A DNA stretch of 15,151 bases from an uncultured Neomegalonema sp. (lineage in GTDB: Bacteria; Pseudomonadota; Alphaproteobacteria; Rhodobacterales; Rhodobacteraceae): the NCBI GenBank assembly GCA_937927905.1, contig CALFWP010000133.1, positions 1 to 15,151 of the forward strand, in the 5' to 3' direction. Below are positions 6,901 through 14,117 of this stretch, piece by piece. Under the pieces are notes generated by a model, which saw only the letters and a list, made by a program, of their open reading frames with translations, ran no database searches and was not told where the DNA came from. Made by a program: the position numbers and the translations under genes. How positions within the stretch are numbered: position 1 is the first letter of the stretch; each line of letters opens with the position of its first letter.

Positions 6901-7009
6901 TGCCGCCGCCGGATACCATGCAAGGTGTTATCCCGCACTTGTCTGTCTTGATTTTGGCCGGTAGCGTTTACAAAAAGATTTTGAAACAAATTTTGCAGCG
7001 TGAATCTTG

Positions 7010-8236
7010 ATGAAAACGGATGTGCAGGTTGCCGTGATCGGCGGCGGTATTGTCGGCGCTTCGGTGCTCTATTGCCTCGCAAAATCCGGCTGGACCGATA
7101 CCGTGCTGTTGGAGCGGCGCGGGCTGACATCCGGGTCCACCTGGCACGCGGCGGGCAACACCACCTATTTCGGCCCTTACCCGAAAATGACAGAGCTGTT
7201 CGCAGGTTCCATCCGCACGTATCTGGAGGCGGAAGAAGAGAGCGGCCAATCCGTCGGCTTTCACCGGACCGGCAGTCTGCGGTTGGCCGCGACAGAGCGG
7301 GAGCTGGCGCTTTTCCGTAGCTATGCTCCCCGTTATGCCGAACTGGGTATTCCGTTCCATATCCGCACGCCGGAAGAGGTTGCTGCGCTGCATCCGCTGA
7401 TCCGTACGGACGGCATTTTCGGAGCGGTCCATACCCCGACGGACGGCCATGTGGATCCCTCGGGCGCAACCCGTGCGCTCGCAATTGCGGCCCGCAACAG
7501 GGGCGCGGCGATTGAACAGCAATGCTCCGTCACGGCCATAACGCCGGAGCAGGGGCGCTGGATTCTGGAAACCGCAAAGGGCCGCGTTTCGGCGCGGCAT
7601 GTTGTTGTTGCAACCTCGTTCTGGGCGCGGGAGATGCTGGCCCCGCTCGGCCTTCATCTGCCGCTTTATCCGACCCAGCATCATGAGATTATAACCGAAG
7701 CTATCCCTGCTATCGCGGCGCGCGACACCGAATTGCCAGCCATGCGCGACAGTCATGTATCCTGTAATGTGCGGCAGGAGCGGGACGGCCTCTTGATCGG
7801 CATTTACGAAACAGAACCGGAATTCTGGGCGTTGGACGGTATCCCGCCCGATTTCAAGGAAGAACTGTTGCCGCCGGATATTGACCGGCTGATGCCCCAT
7901 CTTGAACTGTTGATGGCGCGTATGCCCGCCTTTGCCGAAGCCGGGATCAAGGTCTCGAATAACGGCCCGTTATGCTTTACGCCGGACGGCCTGCCGATGC
8001 TCGGGCCGGTGCCGGATCATGACGGCTTGTGGCTCGCCAGCGGCTTCAATGTCGGCATCGGGACAGGGGGCGGTTCAGCGGCGTTTCTGGCCGAGTGGAT
8101 GACCGGCGGGCACCCGCCACCGAATCTGGAGGTGGTCCATGCCGACAGGTTCGGGAATGACCTGACAAAAGATATTGCCCTGGCCCGCATCAGGGATGTC
8201 TATGCGCGAGGGTATCAGCTGCCGGATACAATCTGA
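7010..8236 (+). CDS. FAD-dependent amine oxidoreductase, dimethylglycine/sarcosine dehydrogenase-like without the folate domain
   Basis: The 408-residue flavoprotein starts with a Rossmann motif (VAVIGGGIVGAS, residues 8-18) and has SGSTWHAAG at 41-49. In dimethylglycine dehydrogenase the His of this motif carries covalent FAD, so H46 is a candidate flavinylation site. The C-terminal FAD motif region reads FTPDGLPMLGPVPDHDGLWL then SGFNVGIGTGGG. The protein ends just after ARIRDVYARGYQLP, where dimethylglycine and sarcosine dehydrogenases of about 800 residues continue into a GcvT-like tetrahydrofolate domain; that domain is absent, so formaldehyde may be released free. The reaction is probably oxidative demethylation or deamination of a secondary or tertiary amine. 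A TTG at 7007 is in frame, but ATG 7010 fits the usual start; no strong Shine-Dalgarno is seen. Confidence 0.88.
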   Translation: MKTDVQVAVIGGGIVGASVLYCLAKSGWTDTVLLERRGLTSGSTWHAAGNTTYFGPYPKMTELFAGSIRTYLEAEEESGQSVGFHRTGSLRLAATERELALFRSYAPRYAELGIPFHIRTPEEVAALHPLIRTDGIFGAVHTPTDGHVDPSGATRALAIAARNRGAAIEQQCSVTAITPEQGRWILETAKGRVSARHVVVATSFWAREMLAPLGLHLPLYPTQHHEIITEAIPAIAARDTELPAMRDSHVSCNVRQERDGLLIGIYETEPEFWALDGIPPDFKEELLPPDIDRLMPHLELLMARMPAFAEAGIKVSNNGPLCFTPDGLPMLGPVPDHDGLWLASGFNVGIGTGGGSAAFLAEWMTGGHPPPNLEVVHADRFGNDLTKDIALARIRDVYARGYQLPDTI

Positions 8237-8270
8237 TGCGCTGACAGATTTATGGTATTTACTACGGCCA

Positions 8271-8308
8271 TTCAGCATATTTCACAAAATCACCCGATAA
8301 GTGCTGAA
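8271..8308. promoter_or_regulatory. Inverted repeat downstream of the flavoprotein gene
   Basis: TTCAGCA (8271-8277) and TGCTGAA (8302-8308) are perfect seven-base complements separated by 24 bases. The element lies about 35 bp after the flavoprotein stop and 100 bp before the GST start. It may be an operator or an RNA stem; no T-run follows. Confidence 0.35.
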
Positions 8309-8318
8309 ACGGATCGCC

Positions 8319-8366
8319 CCGCCCGTATTCAGGACTATGTGTCCTCTCACCAGGCGGGCGGCTTTT
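8319..8366 (+). terminator. Nested stem-loop with short T-run, likely terminator or attenuator
   Basis: CCGCCCG (8319-8325) pairs with CGGGCGG (8355-8361), enclosing a smaller hairpin GGAC-TATGT-GTCC (8332-8344). CTTTTG follows directly. The GC-rich outer stem plus four Ts suits a rho-independent terminator for the flavoprotein gene. As it lies only 40 bp before the GST start, it could also act as a leader attenuator. The loop is larger than in standard terminators. Confidence 0.45.
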
Positions 8367-8406
8367 GTACAGAAGTGCCCGGACATTCAACTTTGCGGAG
8401 CCTTTC

Positions 8407-9351
8407 GTGACTGATCCTTCTACCGAAATCATTTTGCACAACTATCCTCAATCCCCTGTTGCGGAAAAAGCGCGGGTTGCACTTGGTATTAAAAATGCGG
8501 CATGGCGCTCGGTCGAGATTCCGCGGATACCGCCTAAACCAATGCTGACACTTCTGACGGGCGGATACCGCCGGACACCGGTGATGCAGATCGGGGCGGA
8601 TATTTATTGCGATACCCAATGTATCCTGCGCGAGCTGGAACGCCGGTTGCCTTCGCCCGGATTCTTTCCGGCCGGTGATGCCGGTCTGCTCTGGAGTCTC
8701 AGCCGCTGGACTGATGGAGGATTGTTCGACCTGGCCGTCAAAATGGTTCTTGGTTCTGCAGGCGATGCGTTGCCGCAGGATTTTGCCGAGGATCGCGGGC
8801 GGCTTTATCTCGGACCTGATTGGGCGAAGGGATTAAAAGACGCAAACAGCAATTTATCCCATCTTGCGGCGCAAATGCGCGCACAACTGCGCTTGCTTAA
8901 CGGACAACTTGCCGATGGCCGCACGTTCCTGACCGGTGAAGCGCCCGCTGCGATTGATGCACAATTTTATTATTGCGTCTGGTTTATACGCGGGCGCTGG
9001 GACTGTGGTCCCGATTTCCTGTCCGAGTTCAAGGAGGTTGAGCGCTGGGAAACCGCCGTTGCAGGTCTCGGTCATGGTGACATGACGCCGATGACGGCGG
9101 AAGAGGCCATTGAACGGGCCGCAAACTGCGAGCCGGTCATTTTGCAGGCCTCGGACACGCGCGACCCCCAGGGACTTGCTCCGGGCATGAATGTCACAGT
9201 GTCCCCCGACCTGGACGGCGGCGAGCAACCTGTCAACGGCATCGTTGTCAGCGCCACGGCAGACACGATTACAATCAGTCGTTACGAAGATGACCTGAAC
9301 TCTGTCCACGTCCATTTCCCGCGCGCAGGATACCGTGTGGATGTGAGTTAA
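8407..9351 (+). CDS. Glutathione S-transferase family protein with C-terminal beta-rich extension
   Basis: The GTG at 8407 is chosen because GGAG lies six bases upstream (8397-8400) and the frame then opens directly into the thioredoxin-like domain; a TTG at 8365 is less likely. The 314-residue product has a GST N-terminal domain: NYPQSPVAEKARVALG (12-27), the cis-proline TPV (57-59), then DIYCDTQCILRELERRL, in which Asp-Thr takes the place of the Glu/Asp-Ser that holds glutathione. A helical C-terminal GST domain follows to about 245. The last 60 residues (GLAPGMNVTVSPD to HVHFPRAGYRVDVS) are beta-rich and not part of a normal 200-230-residue GST. It may detoxify a reactive intermediate such as formaldehyde or act as a non-enzymatic binding protein; the substrate is unknown. 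Confidence 0.88.
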   Translation: MTDPSTEIILHNYPQSPVAEKARVALGIKNAAWRSVEIPRIPPKPMLTLLTGGYRRTPVMQIGADIYCDTQCILRELERRLPSPGFFPAGDAGLLWSLSRWTDGGLFDLAVKMVLGSAGDALPQDFAEDRGRLYLGPDWAKGLKDANSNLSHLAAQMRAQLRLLNGQLADGRTFLTGEAPAAIDAQFYYCVWFIRGRWDCGPDFLSEFKEVERWETAVAGLGHGDMTPMTAEEAIERAANCEPVILQASDTRDPQGLAPGMNVTVSPDLDGGEQPVNGIVVSATADTITISRYEDDLNSVHVHFPRAGYRVDVS

Positions 9352-9376
9352 AACGGAGGCCGCACCGGTTTTGAAA

Positions 9377-9389
9377 ATCACAGTGTGAT
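9377..9389. repeat. Perfect palindrome after the GST gene
   Basis: ATCACA-G-TGTGAT is a 13-bp dyad with six-base arms around one base. It is the first of three palindromic elements in the convergent region between the GST and PilZ genes. Confidence 0.4.
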
Positions 9390-9398
9390 GACAGTAAC

Positions 9399-9440
9399 AG
9401 GGTGATGTAAGGTACCGGGAAACCGGTTTTGCATCACCCT
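9399..9440. terminator. Long stem-loop between convergent GST and PilZ genes
   Basis: AGGGTGATG (9399-9407) pairs perfectly with CATCACCCT (9432-9440). Inside is a second stem ACCGG (9414-9418)-GAAA-CCGGT (9423-9427) closed by a GNRA-type tetraloop. The hairpin is 48 bp after the GST stop and about 115 bp after the PilZ stop on the other strand. It lacks a clear T-run on either side, so it may be a bidirectional transcript-end structure rather than a classical intrinsic terminator. Confidence 0.5.
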
Positions 9441-9453
9441 GATTTCCATAGTG

Positions 9454-9465
9454 ATTTGCGCAAAT
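9454..9465. repeat. Perfect 12-bp palindrome
   Basis: ATTTGCGCAAAT is fully self-complementary with no spacer. It lies 13 bases after the long hairpin and 88 bases downstream of the PilZ stop codon. It may be a protein binding site; no downstream start suggests which gene it would control. Confidence 0.4.
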
Positions 9466-9553
9466 AAAATTCATGCAATGATATGAAAATAATCAATAAA
9501 ACGGTCTGAATGAAGTCCCGTTGAATATTCTGGCAAACCCGTTCGCAGGGTAG

Positions 9554-9820
9554 TTATTCAAACGCATAACCTGCTTCGTTGCCGCGTTTCCAGACCAGAA
9601 CAACTGTGGCCTCGTGCAAGAGCTGACCTTGCCGGAAAATTTCTATCGTGGCATTTTGCAATGCCTCACCGTTAAATTGTATACGCACTCCGCCTGTCGA
9701 ATAATCCAGCAGATCACAGGACACTCCGTTGATTTTCGCACTCATGTTAGAGCCGCCGGCAATACGCTCGGTTTTCCGCAAATCTATTCTGGGTCGAATA
9801 TTTTTCAGGTTCCGGAACAT
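9554..9820 (-). CDS. Small PilZ domain protein (cyclic-di-GMP binding)
   Basis: The 88-residue protein is a single PilZ domain. The two c-di-GMP binding motifs are present: RxxxR as R15-K-T-E-R19 and DxSxxG as D39-Y-S41-T-G-G44 (LLDYSTGGVRIQF). The rest follows the six-strand barrel pattern, ending VVLVWKRGNEAGYAFE. No signal peptide or fused output domain is seen, so it is probably a cytosolic adaptor. It lies 50 bp downstream of gspD on the same strand, with no terminator-like structure between them and AAAGG six bases ahead of its ATG. It is therefore probably the last gene of the type II secretion operon. Control of secretion or of a surface structure by c-di-GMP is inference from position. 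Confidence 0.85.
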   Translation of the reverse strand: MFRNLKNIRPRIDLRKTERIAGGSNMSAKINGVSCDLLDYSTGGVRIQFNGEALQNATIEIFRQGQLLHEATVVLVWKRGNEAGYAFE

Positions 9821-9870
9821 GACCTGCCTTTCATTACATCCCTTTTATTCCTGAAACTGTTCATTCTGTT

Positions 9871-12054
9871 TTAAAAACGCGGAGACCCCAACAGCGGGAA
9901 GCGCGTTGCAGTGCTCAAAGTCGCTCCGCTCCGTCCTAAGGGTGACAAGCGGTTGCGGATTTTGCGGGTGATGTTATGGGCATCAAGGCTGTTGTTTACG
10001 ATACGCGGCGTCAGCATTACAACCAGCTCGGTCCGCGCAGACTGCTCGCTTGTGCGCCCGAAAAGATTCCCTATGCCCGGGACATCCACAAGGACCGGTA
10101 TCCCGCTGCGCCCTCCGGTTGTACGGTCGGAAAAAAGTCCTCCCAGGAAAATCGTTTCGCCGGTTTCAACGGAGACGGCACTTTGCAGAACGCGTTGGCT
10201 GATTGTCGGTGTCAGCGTTTCACCATCTGCGGCACTGACCGTGCTGACCTCCTGACGGACATCAATTTCTACTGAGCCGCTGGATGTAATCCGGGGCGTG
10301 ACCTCAAAGATAATGCCGGTATCCCTGAATTCGACGGTGCTAGCAAAAACCTCGTTGTTTTCCGTTGCATCTTCCGCTTGGCGGGTTGCAACAGGCACCT
10401 GGTCGCCGACAATCAGTCTTGCCGACTGATTGTTCAAAACCATCATGTTCGGCGAAGACACCACGTTTACGTGTGTCACATCATCAAGCGCATCCACCAC
10501 AACGGACGGATTGCCAAGTGCGGATAGTGCAATACCCGGTAATTGCGGCGCAATTGATGATCCGCCTGCCGTTAGCAGTGCGCTGCCCTCGCCGTTACCG
10601 CTTCCGAATTCGAGAAAGTACTGAACGCCGTACCGCAGCGTATCATTGAGCGTGACTTCAAGAATGGTTCCTTCAATAAGGACCTGGCGCTGCGGTACGT
10701 CGATTTGTTCCAGCACCGTTACGATTTCTGACCATTCCAGGGGCGTTGCATGGATCAGAAGGGAGTTTGTTGTTTCATTAGGAATAATTCTAATCCCGCT
10801 TTTGCCTCCAGCGGATGTGTTCCCGGAAGAGCTAAGCGTTACCTCGGGCCCGCTGTCTACGGATGATGCAGGGGTTTCCGATAAGGTCGTAGATGAATCG
10901 CTGCCCTGTTGCCCGTTCTTAAGTTCGGCATCGAATACATCCGCAAGGGTGCCGGCCACTTCCTGCGCTTTTCCGTAGCGCATGTCGTAAATAAACAGCT
11001 GCGTATCATTTTGCGTTTTCGCCAGAAGGCGGTCGATCATGTCGCTGACAGACATCAGCGCTTCATGATTGCGTGCAACGGCTAAAATTGAATTGTTATC
11101 GGGTATGAATTCAAAATAAGCGAGCGGCTCGCTTTCTTCACCCTGACCGTCTTTTCCTGATGATACATAACGTTCGAGAGTGCGTATCAACGTGCTTGCC
11201 GGCCTTCCTGAAATCGGAAATAATCCTATAGCCCGGTTGGACAGCCAGTTCACATCAAAGCTGTCTATCGTCTCTTGCCAGGCACGATGATCGGTCGAAT
11301 TTCCAGCCATAACAAGCAAGTTGCGGTTTGCATCAACTGCAAGAATTCCTTCGCCTGCCAATGGGGTCAGGATCGTAGCCATTTCTTTTGCACCGATAAA
11401 ATCAAGCGGTACAATCCGGACCGAATAGCCCGGCGATGAAACCCCGGAAGGGCTTGCTGCAAGTCCTTGCGCGCCGGAGCCGCCTTCAATACGGGCAATC
11501 TCGACCATCGAACCACGATTCAGAATTCGTGCGTTGTTTTGTGCCAATGCCAACTCAAGAGTCTCAATAGCGGTTTGCGTTGAAACCGGTTTGGGACTTG
11601 TAATTGTCAGTGTGCCCTCAAGTTCCGGATCTACAACGATATTGGCATCATAGAGCCGTCCCAGAATTGCTTCTGCTGCAACGTGGATCGGGGCATTAAC
11701 AAGGTTCAGCGTGATCTTGTCTTCAAAGGGTCTGTCAACCGGTGTCCCTCCGATATACACCCCACGCGGATACCATCCTCTTTTTTGAGGTGGAGGAGAC
11801 AATATCGCATTTATTACGCCTGCGTTACGCTTTGCAAGCAGAGGGCCTTGATTGCGCGGCGGTTTCGTGGCGGAATTTTTTGTTGGTTGTAAAGATTCTG
11901 CAAAGTGACTTGCAGGAACATTCGGAACTTGAGTCAATAAGCCTTCAGGGTTTTTATGCGTGCCGCATCCGGAAATCAGGCCGGTAAATATTATGGCGTA
12001 GCCACCCTTGCGGGAAAAACAGTTCGACCTGCCTAAAACATTAAATAAATGCAT
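9871..12054 (-). CDS. gspD: Type II secretion system secretin GspD (predicted lipoprotein)
   Basis: The 727-residue product is the outer-membrane secretin. A lipobox ISGC puts the lipidated cysteine at residue 30, with Gly at +2, consistent with outer-membrane sorting. The N0 domain starts near ITLNLVNAPIHVAAEAIL. N1-N3 repeats follow, including GYSVRIVPLDFIGAKEMATIL, LAYFEFIPDNNSILAV and a Ser/Gly-rich insert in N3. The secretin core has VNVVSSPNMMVLNNQSARL, IFLGGLFSDRTTGGRSGIPV, VPGIGNLFG and ELVVMLTPRIV. Only a short tail of about 40 residues follows the core, so there is no clear pilotin-binding S-domain; lipidation may replace a pilotin, as in HxcQ. ATG 12054 has AAGGTGGG upstream; an in-frame TTG at 12069 is the alternative. 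It lies 43 bp after the prepilin peptidase gene in the same operon. Confidence 0.95.
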   Translation of the reverse strand: MHLFNVLGRSNCFSRKGGYAIIFTGLISGCGTHKNPEGLLTQVPNVPASHFAESLQPTKNSATKPPRNQGPLLAKRNAGVINAILSPPPQKRGWYPRGVYIGGTPVDRPFEDKITLNLVNAPIHVAAEAILGRLYDANIVVDPELEGTLTITSPKPVSTQTAIETLELALAQNNARILNRGSMVEIARIEGGSGAQGLAASPSGVSSPGYSVRIVPLDFIGAKEMATILTPLAGEGILAVDANRNLLVMAGNSTDHRAWQETIDSFDVNWLSNRAIGLFPISGRPASTLIRTLERYVSSGKDGQGEESEPLAYFEFIPDNNSILAVARNHEALMSVSDMIDRLLAKTQNDTQLFIYDMRYGKAQEVAGTLADVFDAELKNGQQGSDSSTTLSETPASSVDSGPEVTLSSSGNTSAGGKSGIRIIPNETTNSLLIHATPLEWSEIVTVLEQIDVPQRQVLIEGTILEVTLNDTLRYGVQYFLEFGSGNGEGSALLTAGGSSIAPQLPGIALSALGNPSVVVDALDDVTHVNVVSSPNMMVLNNQSARLIVGDQVPVATRQAEDATENNEVFASTVEFRDTGIIFEVTPRITSSGSVEIDVRQEVSTVSAADGETLTPTISQRVLQSAVSVETGETIFLGGLFSDRTTGGRSGIPVLVDVPGIGNLFGRTSEQSARTELVVMLTPRIVNNSLDAHNITRKIRNRLSPLGRSGATLSTATRFPLLGSPRF

Positions 12055-12097
12055 ATGTCCCACCTTCAATTACGTGGTAAAACATACAGCCTACTGC

Positions 12098-12751
12098 CTA
12101 AAAATATGATAAGCCCATTAATCCAGGTAGAAATGCGATAGACAACCAGGTACCTAAAGGTGTTTTTGCGGCACCTGAGGAATTCTTTAAAACCAAAGAA
12201 AACAACAGCGCTCCGCACGCCGCTACGGTGAAAACCATGCCTGTTTCCATCAAACCGATATGGGTTGCGATTGCTGCACCCAGGATTACGTCACCGCCGC
12301 CCAATGCTTCTGTATTGCGCCAGCGTCTGAACGCAAAGCGCAGAGTTTCCAGGCTCGCTACCACGGCGGCTGCAGCTCCGATCCTCTCGATTAAAATACC
12401 ATCTGTTGCGGCCAATGCCAGGCCGCTGGAAAACATGGCCAATGTCCATGGCAGAGGCAACCAGAACCAACGCGCATCCGTGGCTATTAACCCCAGGCAG
12501 AGAACCGCAATCAAAACCTCGCATCCGGCGCGTGCCGCATCAAACCAGAGGAAGCCGGCTGTGCAAAATGTTAGCACGGCGCACATTGCATAATAAAGCA
12601 CCGCAGCAAGTCTGCCGGTATTGGAGATGCCGGATTTTGAAACTGAAATAGAAGTCCGGATAACGGAACGGAGCGCAATCTGTGCAGGAACCGGAACCAG
12701 CACAGCCATGAGCAGAATAACAAGCGCCAGGAAATCGAACGCCGCATTCAC
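12098..12751 (-). CDS. gspO: Prepilin peptidase (A24 family, GspO/PilD type, short form)
   Basis: The 217-residue inner-membrane protein cleaves the leaders of the pseudopilins encoded just upstream. The two catalytic aspartates are D92 in LIATDARWFWLP and D154 in LGGGDVILG (the GxGD motif). Six to seven hydrophobic helices are visible. It is shorter than typical GspO/PilD (about 250-290 residues): the loop after the first helix is only some 25 residues and lacks the cytosolic CxxC zinc region linked to N-methylation, so it may cleave without methylating or methylate differently. It starts with GTG, overlapping the gspK stop by four bases (GTGA), which indicates translational coupling. The symbol gspO is given by role and position. 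Confidence 0.88.
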   Translation of the reverse strand: MNAAFDFLALVILLMAVLVPVPAQIALRSVIRTSISVSKSGISNTGRLAAVLYYAMCAVLTFCTAGFLWFDAARAGCEVLIAVLCLGLIATDARWFWLPLPWTLAMFSSGLALAATDGILIERIGAAAAVVASLETLRFAFRRWRNTEALGGGDVILGAAIATHIGLMETGMVFTVAACGALLFSLVLKNSSGAAKTPLGTWLSIAFLPGLMGLSYF

Positions 12752-13572
12752 CGGTTTACAGTTCCGGACTTCATCGGTCCTACCTGGACCAGGCGCCCAC
12801 CGCCGCTGCGAAAACCGCCGCCTATCCGTAATATACGGGCTTTACGGCTGTATTTTAGTCCACCTGGCCGTGAGCCTGTTGCCTCGATCCTGAAAACGGG
12901 CCCTGCCCCCGGTGCAAAAAAGCGTTGCGCGCTTCCCAGAGAAGGGATCGGATCGCCGCTTTTGCGCGCACGGAATATGGCCTTTACATCGGTTGGACCT
13001 ATGCCGGGTACAGCATGTAAAACGGCTGCCGATGCAACGGCCGGATCAAGATACGGTGAAAACGCGTATTCAGTTATATATGATGAGATGGCATCCCGCT
13101 CACGGGTATTCAAACCCAGGTTCTTCAAAGATAAGAGTGACAGACGCGGCGCGTTGGGTTTCGCGCGGTGCTCTTTAATCTGACCGGTCAGGTTGGCCGC
13201 GCGGAAACTGTCGCCCAAAGCGGTGGCAAGAAGAGCCTGGAGTAATTCCGGATCAGCTTCGTTTAGATCGGCTTTTCCGGTCTCATCCGTAATGCTGTAG
13301 CTCAGAATACTGTCGTCGGATGTTGCAATTTCTATGACCCGGCCATCACGCGGCGTCTTTCTGTTGCGGGAAAGATCTGCCATTGCCAACTCCCAGGCGG
13401 CATCGGAAGCCAGGATTGCAGAAACCAGAGACCGTTCGGTGGCGGCGCGATAAGCCTCGCCTCTTTCCCTGGACAAAAAAGTTGCGACCCCTAACGCCAG
13501 AGCCAGGACTGTCCACAACACCAGGACCAGAATAAAGCCCTGCTCATACGGTTGACGTTTTACGGCAGGCAT
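12748..13572 (-). CDS. gspK: Type II secretion minor pseudopilin GspK
   Basis: The 274-residue product has a 12-residue leader ending in Gly, followed by FILVLVLWTVLALALG, the hydrophobic assembly helix. The +5 Glu of other pilins is absent, as is normal for GspK. The globular part includes KADLNEADPELLQALLAT, then a helix-hairpin segment LHAVPGIGPTDVKAIFRARK, both typical of GspK's SAM-like domains. GspK caps the pseudopilus tip together with GspI and GspJ. It is somewhat shorter than most GspK proteins (about 300-330). Its ATG lies within the end of gspJ, a 13-base overlap, and its stop overlaps the peptidase start. Confidence 0.92.
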   Translation of the reverse strand: MPAVKRQPYEQGFILVLVLWTVLALALGVATFLSRERGEAYRAATERSLVSAILASDAAWELAMADLSRNRKTPRDGRVIEIATSDDSILSYSITDETGKADLNEADPELLQALLATALGDSFRAANLTGQIKEHRAKPNAPRLSLLSLKNLGLNTRERDAISSYITEYAFSPYLDPAVASAAVLHAVPGIGPTDVKAIFRARKSGDPIPSLGSAQRFFAPGAGPVFRIEATGSRPGGLKYSRKARILRIGGGFRSGGGRLVQVGPMKSGTVNR

Positions 13573-14117
13573 TTGCGGGCCTCCCCTGGTCCGACGCGCA
13601 GGAGGCAGCCGGGGCTGATGCCACGGCGAAGCGGAATGCGCACAACAATCCGGTTTCTTGCCTCAACCAGAGTTAGAACATCCGTTTCAGAGGATGCAGT
13701 GTCTGATAGTTTTACTCCATCAGGGCCATGTGCCCGGTATTGGAATTTCAGTGGCTGTTCCGATTCAAACAACAGACTCGGCAGCGGATATGAGACAGTT
13801 TGAGGGCGTTCAAAAATCAGCTGCCACCCTTTTTCCCCGCCTTCCAGAATCCGAAGGGTTCCGCGTGTCTCATGTTCCGGATCAAGTACCAGAGAACGGG
13901 AATCGCCGGATACATTGACGGCCTCATTCAACAGACCGCCTAACAGACGCCTCAGTGCGAGGCGGTCGTCCGGGCCGTCAATTGTGCTGCTTGCCCGTTC
14001 CGAGGCAAACCGTAACGAATACCCCGCTGTGCCTATGAAAGACAAAGCCATGGTTGCAATCATCAATGCTATGACTGCTTCGATCAGGCTGAATCCTGAT
14101 TCTGCCCCGCGCTTCAC
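13560..14117 (-). CDS. gspJ: Type II secretion minor pseudopilin GspJ
   Basis: With the GTG at 14117 the product has 185 residues and an eight-residue leader VKRGAESG before the cleavage site and FSLIEAVIALMIATMALSF, with Glu at +5. This start overlaps the gspI stop by four bases (GTGA) and gives a leader length like its neighbours. Upstream frames to 14213 are open but would put a long non-leader segment inside gspI. The globular part (LRILEGGEKGWQLIF, LLFESEQPLKFQYR, VRIPLRRG) follows the usual GspJ beta-rich layout. GspJ is a pseudopilus tip component bound to GspI and GspK. Confidence 0.9.
   Translation of the reverse strand: MKRGAESGFSLIEAVIALMIATMALSFIGTAGYSLRFASERASSTIDGPDDRLALRRLLGGLLNEAVNVSGDSRSLVLDPEHETRGTLRILEGGEKGWQLIFERPQTVSYPLPSLLFESEQPLKFQYRAHGPDGVKLSDTASSETDVLTLVEARNRIVVRIPLRRGISPGCLLRVGPGEARKCLP

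Noticed and set aside
6157..7010. Plus-strand open frames of about 200-265 codons opposite the ThDP enzyme
   Set aside because: They mirror the GC-rich codon pattern of the real gene on the other strand and show no recognisable protein features.
6968..7900. Minus-strand open frame of 310 codons opposite the flavoprotein gene
   Set aside because: Low-complexity basic composition, no domain motifs, wholly antisense to a clear FAD enzyme.
8854..9474. Minus-strand open frame opposite the GST gene, extending into the palindrome cluster
   Set aside because: No start signal or family match; the GST frame on the plus strand is clearly the coding one.
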